A stretch of DNA of 64,000 bases from a bacterium. Its GTDB lineage: Bacteria; Bacillota; Bacilli; Lactobacillales; Streptococcaceae. The position numbers were made by a program, and so were the translations under genes. The notes under the pieces are model-generated. The model saw only the letters and a program-made list of their open reading frames with translations, had not been told where the DNA came from and made no database searches. Location of the stretch: assembly GCA_905221115.1 (NCBI GenBank), contig CAJNBX010000007.1, forward strand, positions 11,109-75,108. The letters run 5' to 3'. This document shows, in pieces, positions 28,356 to 37,821 of this stretch. Position 1 is the stretch's first letter. Each line of letters opens with the position of its first letter.

Positions 28356-28394
28356 AAAAGGATATCGAGTTATCATGACTCAATATCCTTTTCT
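28355..28394. terminator. Bidirectional terminator between bioY and ydbC-like gene
   Basis: AAAAGGATAT pairs with ATATCCTTTT, with an inner GAGT/ACTC pairing. T-runs on both sides suit the two convergent genes. Confidence 0.85.
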
Positions 28395-28408
28395 TTCATT
28401 TTGAAAAC

Positions 28409-28624
28409 TTAATTGCCTTTAAAGGCATCCACCATCGTTTGAAATTCTTCATTTGAGAGAGTAATCCCTTTGCCCATTTTAGTGTGATCTGGACTCCAAG
28501 CACGAATATCAAACTTTGCAGGGGCACCATTAAAGCTCACACGGTTGATTTCCTTGGTCCAACCTTTTTCGTTTTCAGAAAGAGTCAGCAAGTGCTCTTC
28601 GATTTCAAATGTAAATTCTGCCAT
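28409..28624 (-). CDS. YdbC/PC4-like DNA-binding protein
   Basis: A 71-residue protein matching the YdbC family (SENEKGWTKEINRVSFNGAPAKFDIRAW). The family has a PC4/Sub1-like fold that binds single-stranded DNA. It has a good Shine-Dalgarno (AAGGAG) before the ATG and stands alone. A role in transcription or DNA handling is known only by homology. Confidence 0.88.
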   Translation of the reverse strand: MAEFTFEIEEHLLTLSENEKGWTKEINRVSFNGAPAKFDIRAWSPDHTKMGKGITLSNEEFQTMVDAFKGN

Positions 28625-28667
28625 TTTCTTCTCCTTTTTTAGCTTTCATTAGTTTATTCGTAAAATC

Positions 28668-28696
28668 TTGTAGATTTTAGGAAAATTTTATATAAT
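28668..28696 (+). promoter_or_regulatory. Promoter of the 106-residue gene
   Basis: -35 TTGTAG (28668-28673), 17-bp spacer, -10 TATAAT (28691-28696), 26 bases before the start codon. Confidence 0.65.
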
Positions 28697-28722
28697 ATTG
28701 ATATAAAAGAAGGGAGGCCAAT

Positions 28723-29043
28723 ATGAGACATAAATTCCAGCAAGTTTTAGATAAAATACATGACTTTTTAAATGGACATGACCAACCTGACCATACTGAA
28801 AGCAACTCCCTTACAGCCACTATTGAAGAGGCTATCCAGAAACAAACCGCTGTTCACCTTATCTTGTCTGAGACAAGTTTTACAGGTGACATCATCAAAT
28901 ACGATCAGCAACGTCAGCAAATTATCGTGAAAAATTTTGCCAAAAATGTAACCCGTATTATCCGCATAAGCGATATTCAACGCCTGCGATTTGTCCCTTC
29001 AACAGTCCAAACAGCCCAAAAAAATAGATTTAAGAAAGAGTGA
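28723..29043 (+). CDS. Small hypothetical protein, Sm/YolD-like core
   Basis: A 106-residue soluble protein with Shine-Dalgarno GGGAGG, a consensus promoter and its own terminator, so it is a real gene. The N-terminal part is a charged helix. Residues about 45-90 (LILSETSFTGDIIKYDQQRQ and VTRIIRISDIQRLRF) have the strand pattern of Sm-like YolD proteins, whose function in Gram-positives is uncertain. I cannot name it further. Confidence 0.75.
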   Translation: MRHKFQQVLDKIHDFLNGHDQPDHTESNSLTATIEEAIQKQTAVHLILSETSFTGDIIKYDQQRQQIIVKNFAKNVTRIIRISDIQRLRFVPSTVQTAQKNRFKKE

Positions 29044-29072
29044 GATGTAGTTACTGCATCCCACTCTTTTTT
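29035..29072. terminator. Terminator between the YolD-like and ATP-cone genes
   Basis: AAAGAGTG-AGATG and CATCC-CACTCTTT pair, followed by T-runs. It ends both convergent transcripts. Confidence 0.82.
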
Positions 29073-29073
29073 C

Positions 29074-29412
29074 TTAGCGAACTTGTTCAAAATGTAAATG
29101 AACGGCGATATGATCTCCATAACCACTTCTTTCCAAGTCACGTTGTAAACGATAGGAAATGTAGTGTTCTGCAATGGTAATGTAACCTGCACCCAGTAGA
29201 CGATGTTCAACCATAGACTGAATCATGCTAATGGTAGCACGTTCCACCTTGGCCTCTTCCAAATCCAAAACCACTTTCTTAGTGACTTGTGCAAGGTTTT
29301 GACGCAAATCATCTGTCAATACATAGACAGTCTGGGCCGCCTTTAAGATAGCTTGGTAAATCTTATCTGGATTAAATTCAGCAATTTCGCCATCACGTTT
29401 GATTACTTGCAT
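29074..29412 (-). CDS. Stand-alone ATP-cone domain protein
   Basis: A 112-residue protein consisting of little more than an ATP cone: VIKRDGEIAEFNPDKIYQAILKA at the N-terminus and a LLGAGYITIAEHYISYRLQRD tail. ATP cones sense ATP/dATP in ribonucleotide reductases and in NrdR, but the NrdR zinc ribbon is absent. It lies 11 bp downstream of trmD on the same strand and is probably co-transcribed. Its partner is unknown. Confidence 0.85.
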   Translation of the reverse strand: MQVIKRDGEIAEFNPDKIYQAILKAAQTVYVLTDDLRQNLAQVTKKVVLDLEEAKVERATISMIQSMVEHRLLGAGYITIAEHYISYRLQRDLERSGYGDHIAVHLHFEQVR

Positions 29413-29423
29413 AGGTTTCTCCT

Positions 29424-30143
29424 TTATTCTTTGTTTTCTTTGATTTCTGCCAGCATTTTTTCTTCTTCTGCTGTCAGTTGATAATGTTCTAACAAATCCG
29501 GTCTGCGCTCGTAGGTTTTCTTTAAACTCTCATACAGTCGCCACTGACGAATCTTTTCATGGTGACCACTCATCAGTACATCTGGCACAAGCATACCTCG
29601 ATAATCATAGGGACGTGTATACTGAGGATATTCAAGAAGGCCTGAAGAAAAACTATCATCTTGGTGGCTAGACTCCTTGCCAATCACTTCTGGAATCAGG
29701 CGCACAGTAGCGTCAATCATAGTCATGGCCGCCAATTCTCCTCCAGTTAAGACATAATCACCTAGAGAAATCTCATCTGTTACCAAGGTCTTGATCCGCT
29801 CATCATAGCCCTCATAGTGACCGCAGATAAAGATAAGTTCTTCCTCTTGAGCCAAATCCTCAGCATAAGCCTGATCAAACTGCTTTCCAGCTGGATCGAG
29901 GAGAATCACGCGCGGATTTTTCTTTTCAATAGCGTCAAAGGCATCGAAAATGGGTTGCGCCCGGAGTAACATACCCTGACCCCCTCCATATGGTTCATCA
30001 TCGACGTGACGAGTCTTTTCAGCATATTCTCGAAAATTATGATACTGGATATCCAAGAGCCCTTTTTCACGAGCCTTTCCAACAATTGAGTGCTCCAGTG
30101 GAGAGAACATCTCTGGAAAGAGGGTTAAAATATCAATCTTCAT
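29424..30143 (-). CDS. trmD: tRNA (guanine-N1)-methyltransferase
   Basis: SPOUT-class enzyme that methylates G37 of tRNAs reading CNN codons to prevent frameshifting. At 239 residues it is full length. The deep-knot AdoMet-binding segments are [27 protein letters not shown] and [16 protein letters not shown]. Its start overlaps rimM by 11 bp, as in many Firmicutes. Confidence 0.96.
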   Translation of the reverse strand: MKIDILTLFPEMFSPLEHSIVGKAREKGLLDIQYHNFREYAEKTRHVDDEPYGGGQGMLLRAQPIFDAFDAIEKKNPRVILLDPAGKQFDQAYAEDLAQEEELIFICGHYEGYDERIKTLVTDEISLGDYVLTGGELAAMTMIDATVRLIPEVIGKESSHQDDSFSSGLLEYPQYTRPYDYRGMLVPDVLMSGHHEKIRQWRLYESLKKTYERRPDLLEHYQLTAEEEKMLAEIKENKE

Positions 30144-30651
30144 CGTCTAACCCTTCTAAGATTTCCACATCGACGCGGTTATTTGGAATATCGACATTGA
30201 GAATCACTGGTGGGATATAAGGTAAAAGCAAATCACGTTTACCTTTTCGCTTGACCACCCAGACATCGTTAGCACCTGGTTGCAGGATTTCCTTGATGGT
30301 TCCAATCAGGTTCTCTCCCTCATAGACTTCCAAACCGATAATCTCGTGATAGTAGAATTCACCATCATCTAGATCGTTCAAATCTTCCTCAGCAACTTTG
30401 AGACTGTAACCCTTGTACTTTTCGATAGCGTTGATATGGTACATATCTTTGAATTTAATGATGTCAAAGTTCTTCTGTTTACGGTGGCTAGCAATAGTTA
30501 CTGTTTGAACAAACTGATCTTTTTCATCAAACAAAGCCAGCTCAGCTCCTTTTTTAAACCGTTCTTCTGCAAAATCCGTCACAGACAAGACTCGCATCTC
30601 ACCCTGCAAGCCCTGCGTATTGACGATTTTCCCAACATTAAAGTAGTTCAT
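30133..30651 (-). CDS. rimM: 16S rRNA processing protein RimM
   Basis: A 172-residue factor for 30S subunit (head) maturation. The N-terminal RimM domain ([18 protein letters not shown]) is followed by the PRC barrel ([22 protein letters not shown]) and [12 protein letters not shown]. It is coupled to trmD by overlap. rpsP lies 2.7 kb upstream on the same strand, with two accessory genes in between. Confidence 0.95.
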   Translation of the reverse strand: MNYFNVGKIVNTQGLQGEMRVLSVTDFAEERFKKGAELALFDEKDQFVQTVTIASHRKQKNFDIIKFKDMYHINAIEKYKGYSLKVAEEDLNDLDDGEFYYHEIIGLEVYEGENLIGTIKEILQPGANDVWVVKRKGKRDLLLPYIPPVILNVDIPNNRVDVEILEGLDDED

Positions 30652-30727
30652 CTTGTCTCCTGTAGTCTATTTCTATCCTTTATTTTAACACGTTCCAAGG
30701 ATTTTCTCAAGTTGGATAAATCTCATC

Positions 30728-31585
30728 TTACAGAGCTACTACTTCTTCAAAGAATTCACCAATTATCTGATTAAACTCTTCAGAATGATCATTCATCGGT
30801 TGGTGTTTACTATCTGCAATCGTTACTTGACGCGCATTGGGATTTAAAGCAATGATCCCATCATAGATCATTTTTAGGTGTTTAGGAAAATCATTTTCGC
30901 CTCTTACTAATAGCATAGGAGGATTTCCATGATAACCTTCTATCTCGTGGACAGCCAAAAAACCTGTGATTCCAAGGTTCAAAAAAACATCTCGCCCAGT
31001 TTCTATAATTGCCGTCTTGACTAATTCTCTTGTGATAGGATTATCTGTACACATTTTTGAGTTCTTATCTGCAATCAACTTCCAAGGAATCGTTTTATAC
31101 ATAAGGGAACTATATTTTATGCGATTTCTCTCTTTATCTGATAGGTAACGATGCTGTCCCCAACTATCTACCATGACCAAGGCTAGAACTCTTTCTGGAT
31201 GGCGATAGGTATACTCTTGAAGTGGATTTCCTCCCCAAGAATGTCCGACCAATATCACCTCTTCTAGCTGGAAATAGGATAAAATAGCATCTACATCTTG
31301 AACAGCACCTTCTAAGTCAGGTAGACCAACTTTCATAGGTGATTCACCCTGTCCTCTAACATTGACAAAGTAGAGGTTAAATCCTTCAAAGGCATCATAC
31401 TGGTGAGCCCACATCTGACTACGTCCACAAGCTCCATGATAAAAAATAATGTGGCCTTTATTTGTGTTTCCAGGACGATGATAAACAACCAAATCACAAT
31501 CTACGACTGGTATAATGTGACGTACCAAAGTCTCAGGTTTTCTGTTATAAAAAGCAATAGCTTCAGCTATATCATTTTGCTTCAT
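30728..31585 (-). CDS. Alpha/beta hydrolase
   Basis: A 285-residue cytoplasmic hydrolase. Nucleophile elbow GHSWGG, oxyanion-side FYHGACGRSQMW, and the late His in ADSKHQPMNDHSEEF. It resembles short esterases and proline-iminopeptidase-like enzymes, but the substrate is not predictable. It sits between rimM and a drug/metabolite transporter gene, seemingly monocistronic. Confidence 0.85.
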   Translation of the reverse strand: MKQNDIAEAIAFYNRKPETLVRHIIPVVDCDLVVYHRPGNTNKGHIIFYHGACGRSQMWAHQYDAFEGFNLYFVNVRGQGESPMKVGLPDLEGAVQDVDAILSYFQLEEVILVGHSWGGNPLQEYTYRHPERVLALVMVDSWGQHRYLSDKERNRIKYSSLMYKTIPWKLIADKNSKMCTDNPITRELVKTAIIETGRDVFLNLGITGFLAVHEIEGYHGNPPMLLVRGENDFPKHLKMIYDGIIALNPNARQVTIADSKHQPMNDHSEEFNQIIGEFFEEVVAL

Positions 31586-31734
31586 TATTACACTCTCTCC
31601 TCTTTATCCTAGTGTCATTCTTTTTATCTATTTTATCACGCTATATTAAAATCATCGTTTTCCAAACTTAATTACATTAAATTTTTTGAATTTTCTGTAT
31701 CATTTAGATTAAGAAAAAGACTGCTAAGCAATCT

Positions 31735-32637
31735 TTACTTTTTTCTCATCAGATTCATGCCTAAAATTCCAGCAATAATCAAAGTTGCTCCGATTACATG
31801 GTAGCTATAAATTGGTTCGTGGAGGATAAGGGCTCCAGCTAGAATGGTCAAAACTGTTCCAAGATTACCAAAGACACTGACGGTTGATGCTCCAAGTCGA
31901 ACAATAGCATAGATAGAGAGACTACCAGTAACGATAGAGGCTAGAATTCCCAAATAAAGAATTGAAAGCAGATAAGATACCTGTCCAAGTGGCGCAAAGT
32001 AAGCTAATATGTTGCCATCTAGATAGTGCGAGGTCAGACTCAGCGCATTAAAGGCGACGAAGCCAACAAATATCACAACAGCTGTCATATCCATAGCCCG
32101 ATAGCGTCCTCCTTTAGACTTGCTGAGAATATTGTTTATCGCATTTGCGAGAACAGATCCCAACATCAAAAGAAAGCCAAAGCTAGCAGTCTCAGTACCA
32201 AAGTTAGCTCCTTTACTAAGAAAGATAAAAACTACTCCTGCTACGGATAAAAATAAAAAGAACTTTTGAAGCAAGCTTGTCTTTTCCTTGAGAAAGGCCG
32301 ATGCTAAAAGGAGCGTAAAAATCGGGACAAGAGCCTGTAAAATTCCAGCTTCAGAAGACGATATATACTGTAAAGCAAAGGATTGAAAAATAAAAAAGAG
32401 AAGCGGATAGAAAAGACTCATAGGAAGAATAGAAAGAATATCTTTTCTACTTAAACTCACTTTGATAAGTTTGGTTTGATGAAGAACGACCATTACTAAA
32501 GCTGCGATTGTATAGCGATGCGCTAAGTTTGTGAGAGGACTAGCATAACCTAAAGCAATCTTAGTAAATAAAAAAGAAAATCCAATGATTGCTGAAAAGG
32601 ATAAGGCTGCTAGGTAAGCTTTTGTTTTCTCGTTCAT
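31735..32637 (-). CDS. EamA/DMT-family transporter
   Basis: A 300-residue membrane protein with ten hydrophobic helices in two EamA repeats (KAYLAALSFSAIIGFSFLFTK and FGFLLMLGSVLANAINNILS), ending LIIAGILGMNLMRKK. Members export metabolites or take up substrates; the ligand is unknown. Shine-Dalgarno AAGGAG is upstream of the ATG. Confidence 0.87.
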   Translation of the reverse strand: MNEKTKAYLAALSFSAIIGFSFLFTKIALGYASPLTNLAHRYTIAALVMVVLHQTKLIKVSLSRKDILSILPMSLFYPLLFFIFQSFALQYISSSEAGILQALVPIFTLLLASAFLKEKTSLLQKFFLFLSVAGVVFIFLSKGANFGTETASFGFLLMLGSVLANAINNILSKSKGGRYRAMDMTAVVIFVGFVAFNALSLTSHYLDGNILAYFAPLGQVSYLLSILYLGILASIVTGSLSIYAIVRLGASTVSVFGNLGTVLTILAGALILHEPIYSYHVIGATLIIAGILGMNLMRKK

Positions 32638-33049
32638 AGACTGTTACTCCTTTTAAAAATAGCTATTCTCAAGATTAATTGACTATAATTCTTTGAGACT
32701 GTCTTTCCATTGTAGCATAGTAGAATCCTAGATGCTATTTCTAGGATTAGTATTTTATGCCTTCTTTCACCGTTTATCTTTTTCATTGCCTAAAAAGAAT
32801 TCAGCAAGTCTGATCTGCTTTTCTCGTTCTTGTCTCACAAGTTCTAGCTTGTCTACCTCTTGGAGATTCCTCACTTTGATAATATAAACTGCCAATTTCA
32901 TTTTTTTCTATGTTACTAGCTAGGGCAATATAGGTGAAATCTTCTTTATTAGTAAAAATCATTTCTTATCGTCTTAGATGTCCCCCTTTAAAAAGCCTTC
33001 CAAATCACGTTCATGTTGGTACTTAATGGCTGCAATTTTACACTTCTCG
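32638..33049. other. Gap with a degenerate minus-strand remnant
   Basis: No intact gene. On the minus strand from about 32963 a frame starting MIFTNKEDFTYIALASNIEK shifts near 32900 into MKLAVYIIKVRNLQEVDKLE, continuing to GNEKDKR and a stop near 32770. There is no Shine-Dalgarno. It looks like a small decayed gene whose family I cannot identify. Confidence 0.35.
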
Positions 33050-33076
33050 CAAAAAAGCGAGACATTCGTCCCGCCC
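33050..33076 (-). terminator. Terminator after rpsP-khpA
   Basis: GCGGGAC/GTCTCGC stem and following U6 on the minus strand, just beyond the khpA stop. Confidence 0.82.
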
Positions 33077-33079
33077 TTC

Positions 33080-33319
33080 TTATTTTTCATCAATAACGAT
33101 TCTTACTTTTTTGTCTTCAGTTGGGACAGAGTAGACAATCGTTCTTATCGCAGAAATAGTGCGACCCTTACGACCGATTACACGACCCACATCGCTTTGA
33201 TCAAGATCCAAATGATATTCCAAAAATTCTGGTGTATCTTCAATCTTGATAGTTAGGGCATCTGGTTGTGAAATCAAGGGTTTCACAATCGCAATAATTA
33301 GATTTTCAATCGTATCCAT
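33080..33319 (-). CDS. khpA: KH-domain RNA-binding protein KhpA
   Basis: A 79-residue single KH domain with the GRKG loop in [18 protein letters not shown]. In pneumococcus KhpA pairs with KhpB (Jag/EloR) to control elongation and FtsA levels. It follows rpsP by 19 bp and shares its terminator. Confidence 0.94.
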   Translation of the reverse strand: MDTIENLIIAIVKPLISQPDALTIKIEDTPEFLEYHLDLDQSDVGRVIGRKGRTISAIRTIVYSVPTEDKKVRIVIDEK

Positions 33320-33338
33320 CTGTCAACCTACTTTAAAC

Positions 33339-33611
33339 TTATTTTGAGAATTTAGAATCGTGGAATTTCTTCAATACACCTTCTTTTGAAAGGATGTTGC
33401 GAACTGTATCTGAAGGTTGAGCTCCATCAGCCAACCATGCAAGAACGCGGTCTTCTTTCAAAGTTACTTGGTTTTCAGCAACAAGTGGGTTGTAAGTTCC
33501 AACTGTTTCGATGAAACGTCCGTCACGTGGTGAACGTGAATCTGCTACGTTGATACGGTAGAAAGGTTTTTTCTTAGAACCCATACGAGTCAAACGGATT
33601 TTAACTGCCAT
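33339..33611 (-). CDS. rpsP: 30S ribosomal protein S16
   Basis: A 90-residue ribosomal protein with the standard opening [25 protein letters not shown] and [11 protein letters not shown]. It is co-transcribed with khpA. Confidence 0.97.
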   Translation of the reverse strand: MAVKIRLTRMGSKKKPFYRINVADSRSPRDGRFIETVGTYNPLVAENQVTLKEDRVLAWLADGAQPSDTVRNILSKEGVLKKFHDSKFSK

Positions 33612-34212
33612 TTTTAAAGTCTCTTTTCTTATTTTTTATTTCGGTGAAATAGCCGAGCTATTTATCACATGTTCTATTATAGCAGATTTCTGACAGGTGT
33701 CAAGAAAAAAACTTGACAGACTATAAAATTCTTAAACCTTTTAGAAATTTGTTAGAAGTAGAAAATAAATGTTTGAAAGAGGCTATCCGTGAATACTATT
33801 TTAGAAACATTTTATAAAGACCATCAAGTCAAACCCTTCATATCGCCTGAACGAGATTTGGATGCTTAGCTTCTACATCCCAAGCCCGTTTCCAAACGAA
33901 ATATCAAGGATTTTAAGAACGATATCTACTAATTAATTTATAAAATATGAATTAATAGATTCTAAATAGGAGAATAATTTAGTTCTGTAAAAATTAACTT
34001 CTACACCTACAAAGCTTATTCTGAAAGACTTTATAACAGTCTAAGAAAAAGTAGAGATTCATACAGTATCTAGATTTTCCAAAAATTCTTTATCATCAAA
34101 TATTATTAACGAAACTATCCAAATCAAATCCGATGCATTGCTTCAAAGAATTCTTTAGTTGTTTGACTAACGAGGGCTTTTATTAAAAAATTTTTTCAAA
34201 TAATTGCCACCT
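33612..34212. other. Gap upstream of the membrane/XRE module, no intact gene
   Basis: AT-rich DNA. A short plus-strand frame from a GTG at 33790 (VNTILETFYKDHQVKPFISP, about 26 codons) ends at an in-frame stop and may be the head of a decayed gene. The remaining sequence to 34200 has many stops in all frames. No RNA gene is recognisable. Confidence 0.4.
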
Positions 34213-34243
34213 TGGCACATAAATTCTTGCTTTCTAAATTTAA

Positions 34244-34292
34244 ATGTGATATATTTATAACATAAAATTTAAGTGTTATATATTTATAACAC
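34244..34292 (+). promoter_or_regulatory. Twin palindromic operator of the membrane/XRE module
   Basis: A perfect inverted repeat GTGTTATA-TATT-TATAACAC (34273-34292) is preceded 29 bp upstream by an imperfect copy (ATGTGATATATTTATAACAT, 34244-34263). Both lie just before the Shine-Dalgarno of the membrane protein gene, which is co-transcribed with an XRE regulator. They are probable binding sites for that regulator. Confidence 0.6.
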
Positions 34293-34308
34293 AAAAAAGG
34301 AGTCTATC

Positions 34309-34887
34309 ATGAAAAAAAGTCAAAAAATGCGTGGCCTCATTGCAATGATTGCCGTAGCTCTCTTTATTGATTTTACTGTTTTATTTGGTTCTAATCTTAG
34401 TTGGGAACCCAAGTTAGTTATTACTGGTATTTCAGTGTCAGGTCAAATTGTAGCTATTTGGAGCTGGCTACATAAGAGTCAGAAAGGTAAGGGAAAGATT
34501 ATTTTTGACTTGTCTGCTAAGCTTTACACGATACTTGTGTTTGCAGCAAGCATTTTTTATACAGTAGGAATTTGGGTTGCGACCCCAAGCGAAAGTTCTG
34601 GTATTAAAGAATGGATTTTGGGAATGGGCCTCATTATTGAAGTGATTGCATTTGGTTTTTTCTCTTTAAAAAATGTCAAGGAAACTCCGGACGAACGCTT
34701 TTATGCTAATTTAGCAAAGGCAGCTAGCTTGATGTTTGTTTTTATACTAGGCGCACTGATGATTCTAGCAGTTATCATTGGGTATATGGGATCTCTCACT
34801 CTTTACATGGGACAGATATTTATTAGCATAGCTGCCTTGATTTGTATCTTTTCGGTTGTCTATCTTATCTTGGAACGTAGAGGATAA
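34309..34887 (+). CDS. Multi-pass membrane protein paired with XRE regulator
   Basis: A 192-residue protein from ATG 34309 (AAAAGGAG upstream; an earlier in-frame start lies inside the operator). It has about six hydrophobic segments and short loops, with KKSQKMRGLIAMIAVALFID at the N-terminus. The family resembles DUF3796/DUF2178-like proteins that sit beside small XRE regulators. Function is unknown. The regulator begins 2 bp after its stop. Confidence 0.75.
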   Translation: MKKSQKMRGLIAMIAVALFIDFTVLFGSNLSWEPKLVITGISVSGQIVAIWSWLHKSQKGKGKIIFDLSAKLYTILVFAASIFYTVGIWVATPSESSGIKEWILGMGLIIEVIAFGFFSLKNVKETPDERFYANLAKAASLMFVFILGALMILAVIIGYMGSLTLYMGQIFISIAALICIFSVVYLILERRG

Positions 34888-34889
34888 AC

Positions 34890-35114
34890 ATGGCCAAAGA
34901 AAGCAATATTATTACTAATCTCAAATCTGTTCGTGAGTCCACAGGCATGACTCAGCAGGAGTTAGCCGACCTCATCGGCATGCGACGCGAGACAATTCTG
35001 CACTTGGAAAACAATCGTTATAATCCTTCGCTGGAAATGGCTCTTAAAATTGCTCAAGTTTTTAATCTGAAAGTAGAAGACCTCTTTGAACTCAGACAGA
35101 AAGAGGAAGCATAA
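34890..35114 (+). CDS. XRE-family small transcriptional regulator
   Basis: A 74-residue protein that is almost entirely a Cro/CI helix-turn-helix (TGMTQQELADLIGMRRETIL, then NRYNPSLEMALKIAQVFNLKVEDLF). It is coupled to the membrane protein gene and likely controls their shared promoter through the twin palindromes upstream. Confidence 0.9.
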   Translation: MAKESNIITNLKSVRESTGMTQQELADLIGMRRETILHLENNRYNPSLEMALKIAQVFNLKVEDLFELRQKEEA

Positions 35115-35390
35115 TTCTTTTCGAGACCTAGTATTAAGTTCATTGATTAATTAGGAATTGAAACCAAAAGAAAAAATCCTTTGAAAATGTGCTCTTTTAA
35201 AATATAGTAATTCTTTCGAATTAACGTTTACTAATTGTGATGCTTTACGAGCTTTCTTAAGATCTGGTTCCCTAAGTACTTCGAGTACACTTATGGCATT
35301 GATGCCTCTAATCAAGCGACTTTCTGGTTGGCTTCCTCTTAAACTGTCTTGTCACTAACATTTGAAATCCACTTCCTTTTAGGGTACAAT
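35115..35390 (+). promoter_or_regulatory. Gap ending in the slrA promoter
   Basis: No gene is seen between 35115 and 35361. At the end, -35 TTGAAA (35362-35367), a 17-bp spacer and -10 TACAAT (35385-35390) form a good promoter 29 bp before the slrA start. Confidence 0.65.
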
Positions 35391-35419
35391 GGTAGAAATG
35401 AATTTTTGAAAGGATCAGA

Positions 35420-36223
35420 ATGAAAAAACTAGCAACCCTTCTTTTACTATCCACTGTAGCTCTAGCTGGATGTAGCAACATCCAACGCAGTCTACGTGGT
35501 GATGACTATGTTGATTCCAGTCTTGCTGCTGAAGAAAGTTCCAAAGCAGCTGCCCAATCTGCCAAGGAGTTAAACGATGCTTTAACAAACGAAAACGCCA
35601 ATTTCCCACAACTATCTAAAGAAGTTGCTGAAGACGAGCCTGAAGTGATTCTCCACACAAGTCAAGGAGATATCCGTATCAAACTCTTCCCTAAACTCGC
35701 TCCTCTAGCGGTTGAAAACTTCCTCACTCATGCCAAAGAAGGCTACTATAACGGCATTACCTTCCACCGTGTCATCGATGGCTTCATGGTTCAAACTGGA
35801 GATCCAAAAGGGGATGGTACAGGTGGTCAGTCTATCTGGCATGACAAGGATAAGACTAAAGATAAGGGAACTGGTTTCAAAAACGAGATTACTCCTTATC
35901 TCTATAACATCCGTGGTGCTCTTTCTATGGCTAATACTGGTCAACCAAACACCAATGGCAGCCAGTTCTTCATCAACCAAAACTCTACAGATACCTCTGC
36001 TAAACTCCCTACAAGCAAGTATCCAAAGAAAATCATCGAAGCCTATAAAGAAGGGGGAAACCCTAGTCTAGATGGCAAACACCCAGTCTTTGGTCAAGTG
36101 ATTGACGGTATGGATGTTGTGGATAAGATTGCCAAAGCCGAAAAAGATGAAAAAGACAAGCCAACTACTGCTATTACTATCGATAGCATCGAAGTGGTGA
36201 AAGACTACGATTTTAAATCTTAA
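35420..36223 (+). CDS. slrA: Cyclophilin-type peptidyl-prolyl isomerase lipoprotein
   Basis: A 267-residue surface lipoprotein: signal peptide with lipobox LAGC (Cys18), an Ala/Ser/Glu linker, then a cyclophilin domain from about 70 ([55 protein letters not shown]). It catalyses proline isomerisation to help fold exported proteins. It matches pneumococcal SlrA in layout and neighbourhood (next to the ABC-F gene). It is transcribed alone. Confidence 0.93.
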   Translation: MKKLATLLLLSTVALAGCSNIQRSLRGDDYVDSSLAAEESSKAAAQSAKELNDALTNENANFPQLSKEVAEDEPEVILHTSQGDIRIKLFPKLAPLAVENFLTHAKEGYYNGITFHRVIDGFMVQTGDPKGDGTGGQSIWHDKDKTKDKGTGFKNEITPYLYNIRGALSMANTGQPNTNGSQFFINQNSTDTSAKLPTSKYPKKIIEAYKEGGNPSLDGKHPVFGQVIDGMDVVDKIAKAEKDEKDKPTTAITIDSIEVVKDYDFKS

Positions 36224-36232
36224 AAACCAAAA

Positions 36233-36268
36233 AAATACAGTATCCACATTCGGTACTGTATTTCTTTT
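36233..36268. terminator. Bidirectional terminator between slrA and ABC-F gene
   Basis: AAATACAGTA pairs with TACTGTATTT, with flanking A and T runs, between convergent genes. Confidence 0.83.
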
Positions 36269-36278
36269 ACTCTCATTC

Positions 36279-37820
36279 TTAAGTTAAATTATTAAAATCC
36301 CATATTTGGTCCATCCAGCCTTCATAGAAGTCTGGTTCGTGACAGACCATAAGGATAGATCCCTTGTATTCTTTAAGAGCACGTTTGAGTTCATCCTTGG
36401 CATCCACATCCAAATGGTTGGTCGGCTCGTCCAGCACTAAGACATTGTTTTCACGATTCATCAAGAGACAGAAACGAACCTTGGCTTGTTCCCCACCTGA
36501 CAAGACCTGAATTTGGCTTTCAATATGCTTGGTTGTCAGACCACAACGGGCAAGGGCTGCACGGACTTCTGCTTGATTAAGGGCAGGAAAGGCATTCCAG
36601 ACAGCTTCAAGAGGTGTTTGACGATTGCCTCCTTCTACTTCCTGTTCAAAGTAGCCAAGTTCTAGGTAGTCTCCACGTTCAACCTCTCCAGCGATTGGTG
36701 GAATAATGCCCAATAGTGACTTCAAGAGAGTTGTTTTCCCAATACCATTTGCCCCGATAATAGCAACCTTTTGATTGCGTTCAAAGGTAAGATTTAAAGG
36801 CTTAGTGAGAGGTCGATCATAACCAATCTGCAAGTCCTTGGCTTGGAAAATAAAGCGCCCTGGTGTACGAGCTGGTTTGAAATCAAAGGATGGTTTTGGT
36901 TTCTCACTTTGCAGCTCGATAATATCCATCTTATCCAATTTCTTCTGACGAGACATGGCCATGTTTCGAGTTGCAACACGCGCTTTGTTTCGTGCGACAA
37001 AGTCTTTAAGGTCTGCAATCTCTTTCTGCTGGCGTTCATAGGCTGCCTCTAGCTGAGATTTCTTCATGGCATAGACTTCTTGGAACTGGTAGTAGTCACC
37101 AGAGTAACGCGTCAGCTGTTGATTTTCCACATGATAGACAATATTGATAACGTCATTTAGGAATGGAATATCGTGTGAAATAAGGACAAAGGCATTCTCA
37201 TAGTTTTGGAGATAGCGCTTGAGCCAGTCAATATGCTCAGCATCCAAGTAGTTGGTCGGCTCGTCCAAAAGCAAGATATCGGGTTTTTCAAGGAGGAGTT
37301 TTGCCAAAAGTACCTTAGTCCTTTGCCCACCTGATAAAGAGGTTACATCAGTATCCATGCCAAAGTCCATAACACCAAGGGCACGCGCTACTTCGTCAAT
37401 CTTAGCATCCAAGGTGTAGAAATCACGACTCTCCAAACGGTCTTGGAGTTCTCCCACTTCTTCCATGAGAGCATCAACATCCGCACCGTCTTCAGCCATT
37501 TCCATATAAAGGTCATTGATACGGGCTTCAGCTTTGAATAGCTCATCAAAGGCTGTACGGAGAACATCACGAACAGATTGGCCTTCAGCAAGAACAGAGT
37601 GCTGATCCAAGTAACCGGCAGTCACATATTTGGACCATTCAACCTTCCCTTCATCTGGCAACATCTTACCAGTCACGATGCTCATAAAGGTTGATTTTCC
37701 TTCACCATTGGCACCGACCAGGCCGATATGTTCTCCCTTGAGGAGACGGAAGGACACATCTTCAAAAATTGCACGGTCACCAAAACCATGACTCAGATTT
37801 TTAACTTCTAAAATACTCAT
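36279..37820 (-). CDS. ABC-F family ATPase (YbiT-like)
   Basis: A 513-residue cytoplasmic protein with two ABC ATPase domains and no membrane segment. First domain: GANGEGKSTF, LSGGQRTKVLLAKLL, ILLLDEPTNYLD. Second: GANGIGKTTLLKS, LSGGEQAKVRFC, VLVLDEPTNHLD. They are joined by a charged linker (residues about 245-315) typical of ABC-F ribosome factors. It lacks the long arm of known resistance members, so a housekeeping translation role is more likely than antibiotic resistance. It ends a run with VanZ-like and rlmN genes. Confidence 0.92.
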   Translation of the reverse strand: MSILEVKNLSHGFGDRAIFEDVSFRLLKGEHIGLVGANGEGKSTFMSIVTGKMLPDEGKVEWSKYVTAGYLDQHSVLAEGQSVRDVLRTAFDELFKAEARINDLYMEMAEDGADVDALMEEVGELQDRLESRDFYTLDAKIDEVARALGVMDFGMDTDVTSLSGGQRTKVLLAKLLLEKPDILLLDEPTNYLDAEHIDWLKRYLQNYENAFVLISHDIPFLNDVINIVYHVENQQLTRYSGDYYQFQEVYAMKKSQLEAAYERQQKEIADLKDFVARNKARVATRNMAMSRQKKLDKMDIIELQSEKPKPSFDFKPARTPGRFIFQAKDLQIGYDRPLTKPLNLTFERNQKVAIIGANGIGKTTLLKSLLGIIPPIAGEVERGDYLELGYFEQEVEGGNRQTPLEAVWNAFPALNQAEVRAALARCGLTTKHIESQIQVLSGGEQAKVRFCLLMNRENNVLVLDEPTNHLDVDAKDELKRALKEYKGSILMVCHEPDFYEGWMDQIWDFNNLT

Positions 37821-37821
37821 T

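Noticed and set aside
36279..37820. ABC-F protein as an antibiotic-resistance determinant
   Set aside because: The linker is of ordinary length and the gene sits in a conserved core block with rlmN, pointing to a housekeeping role.
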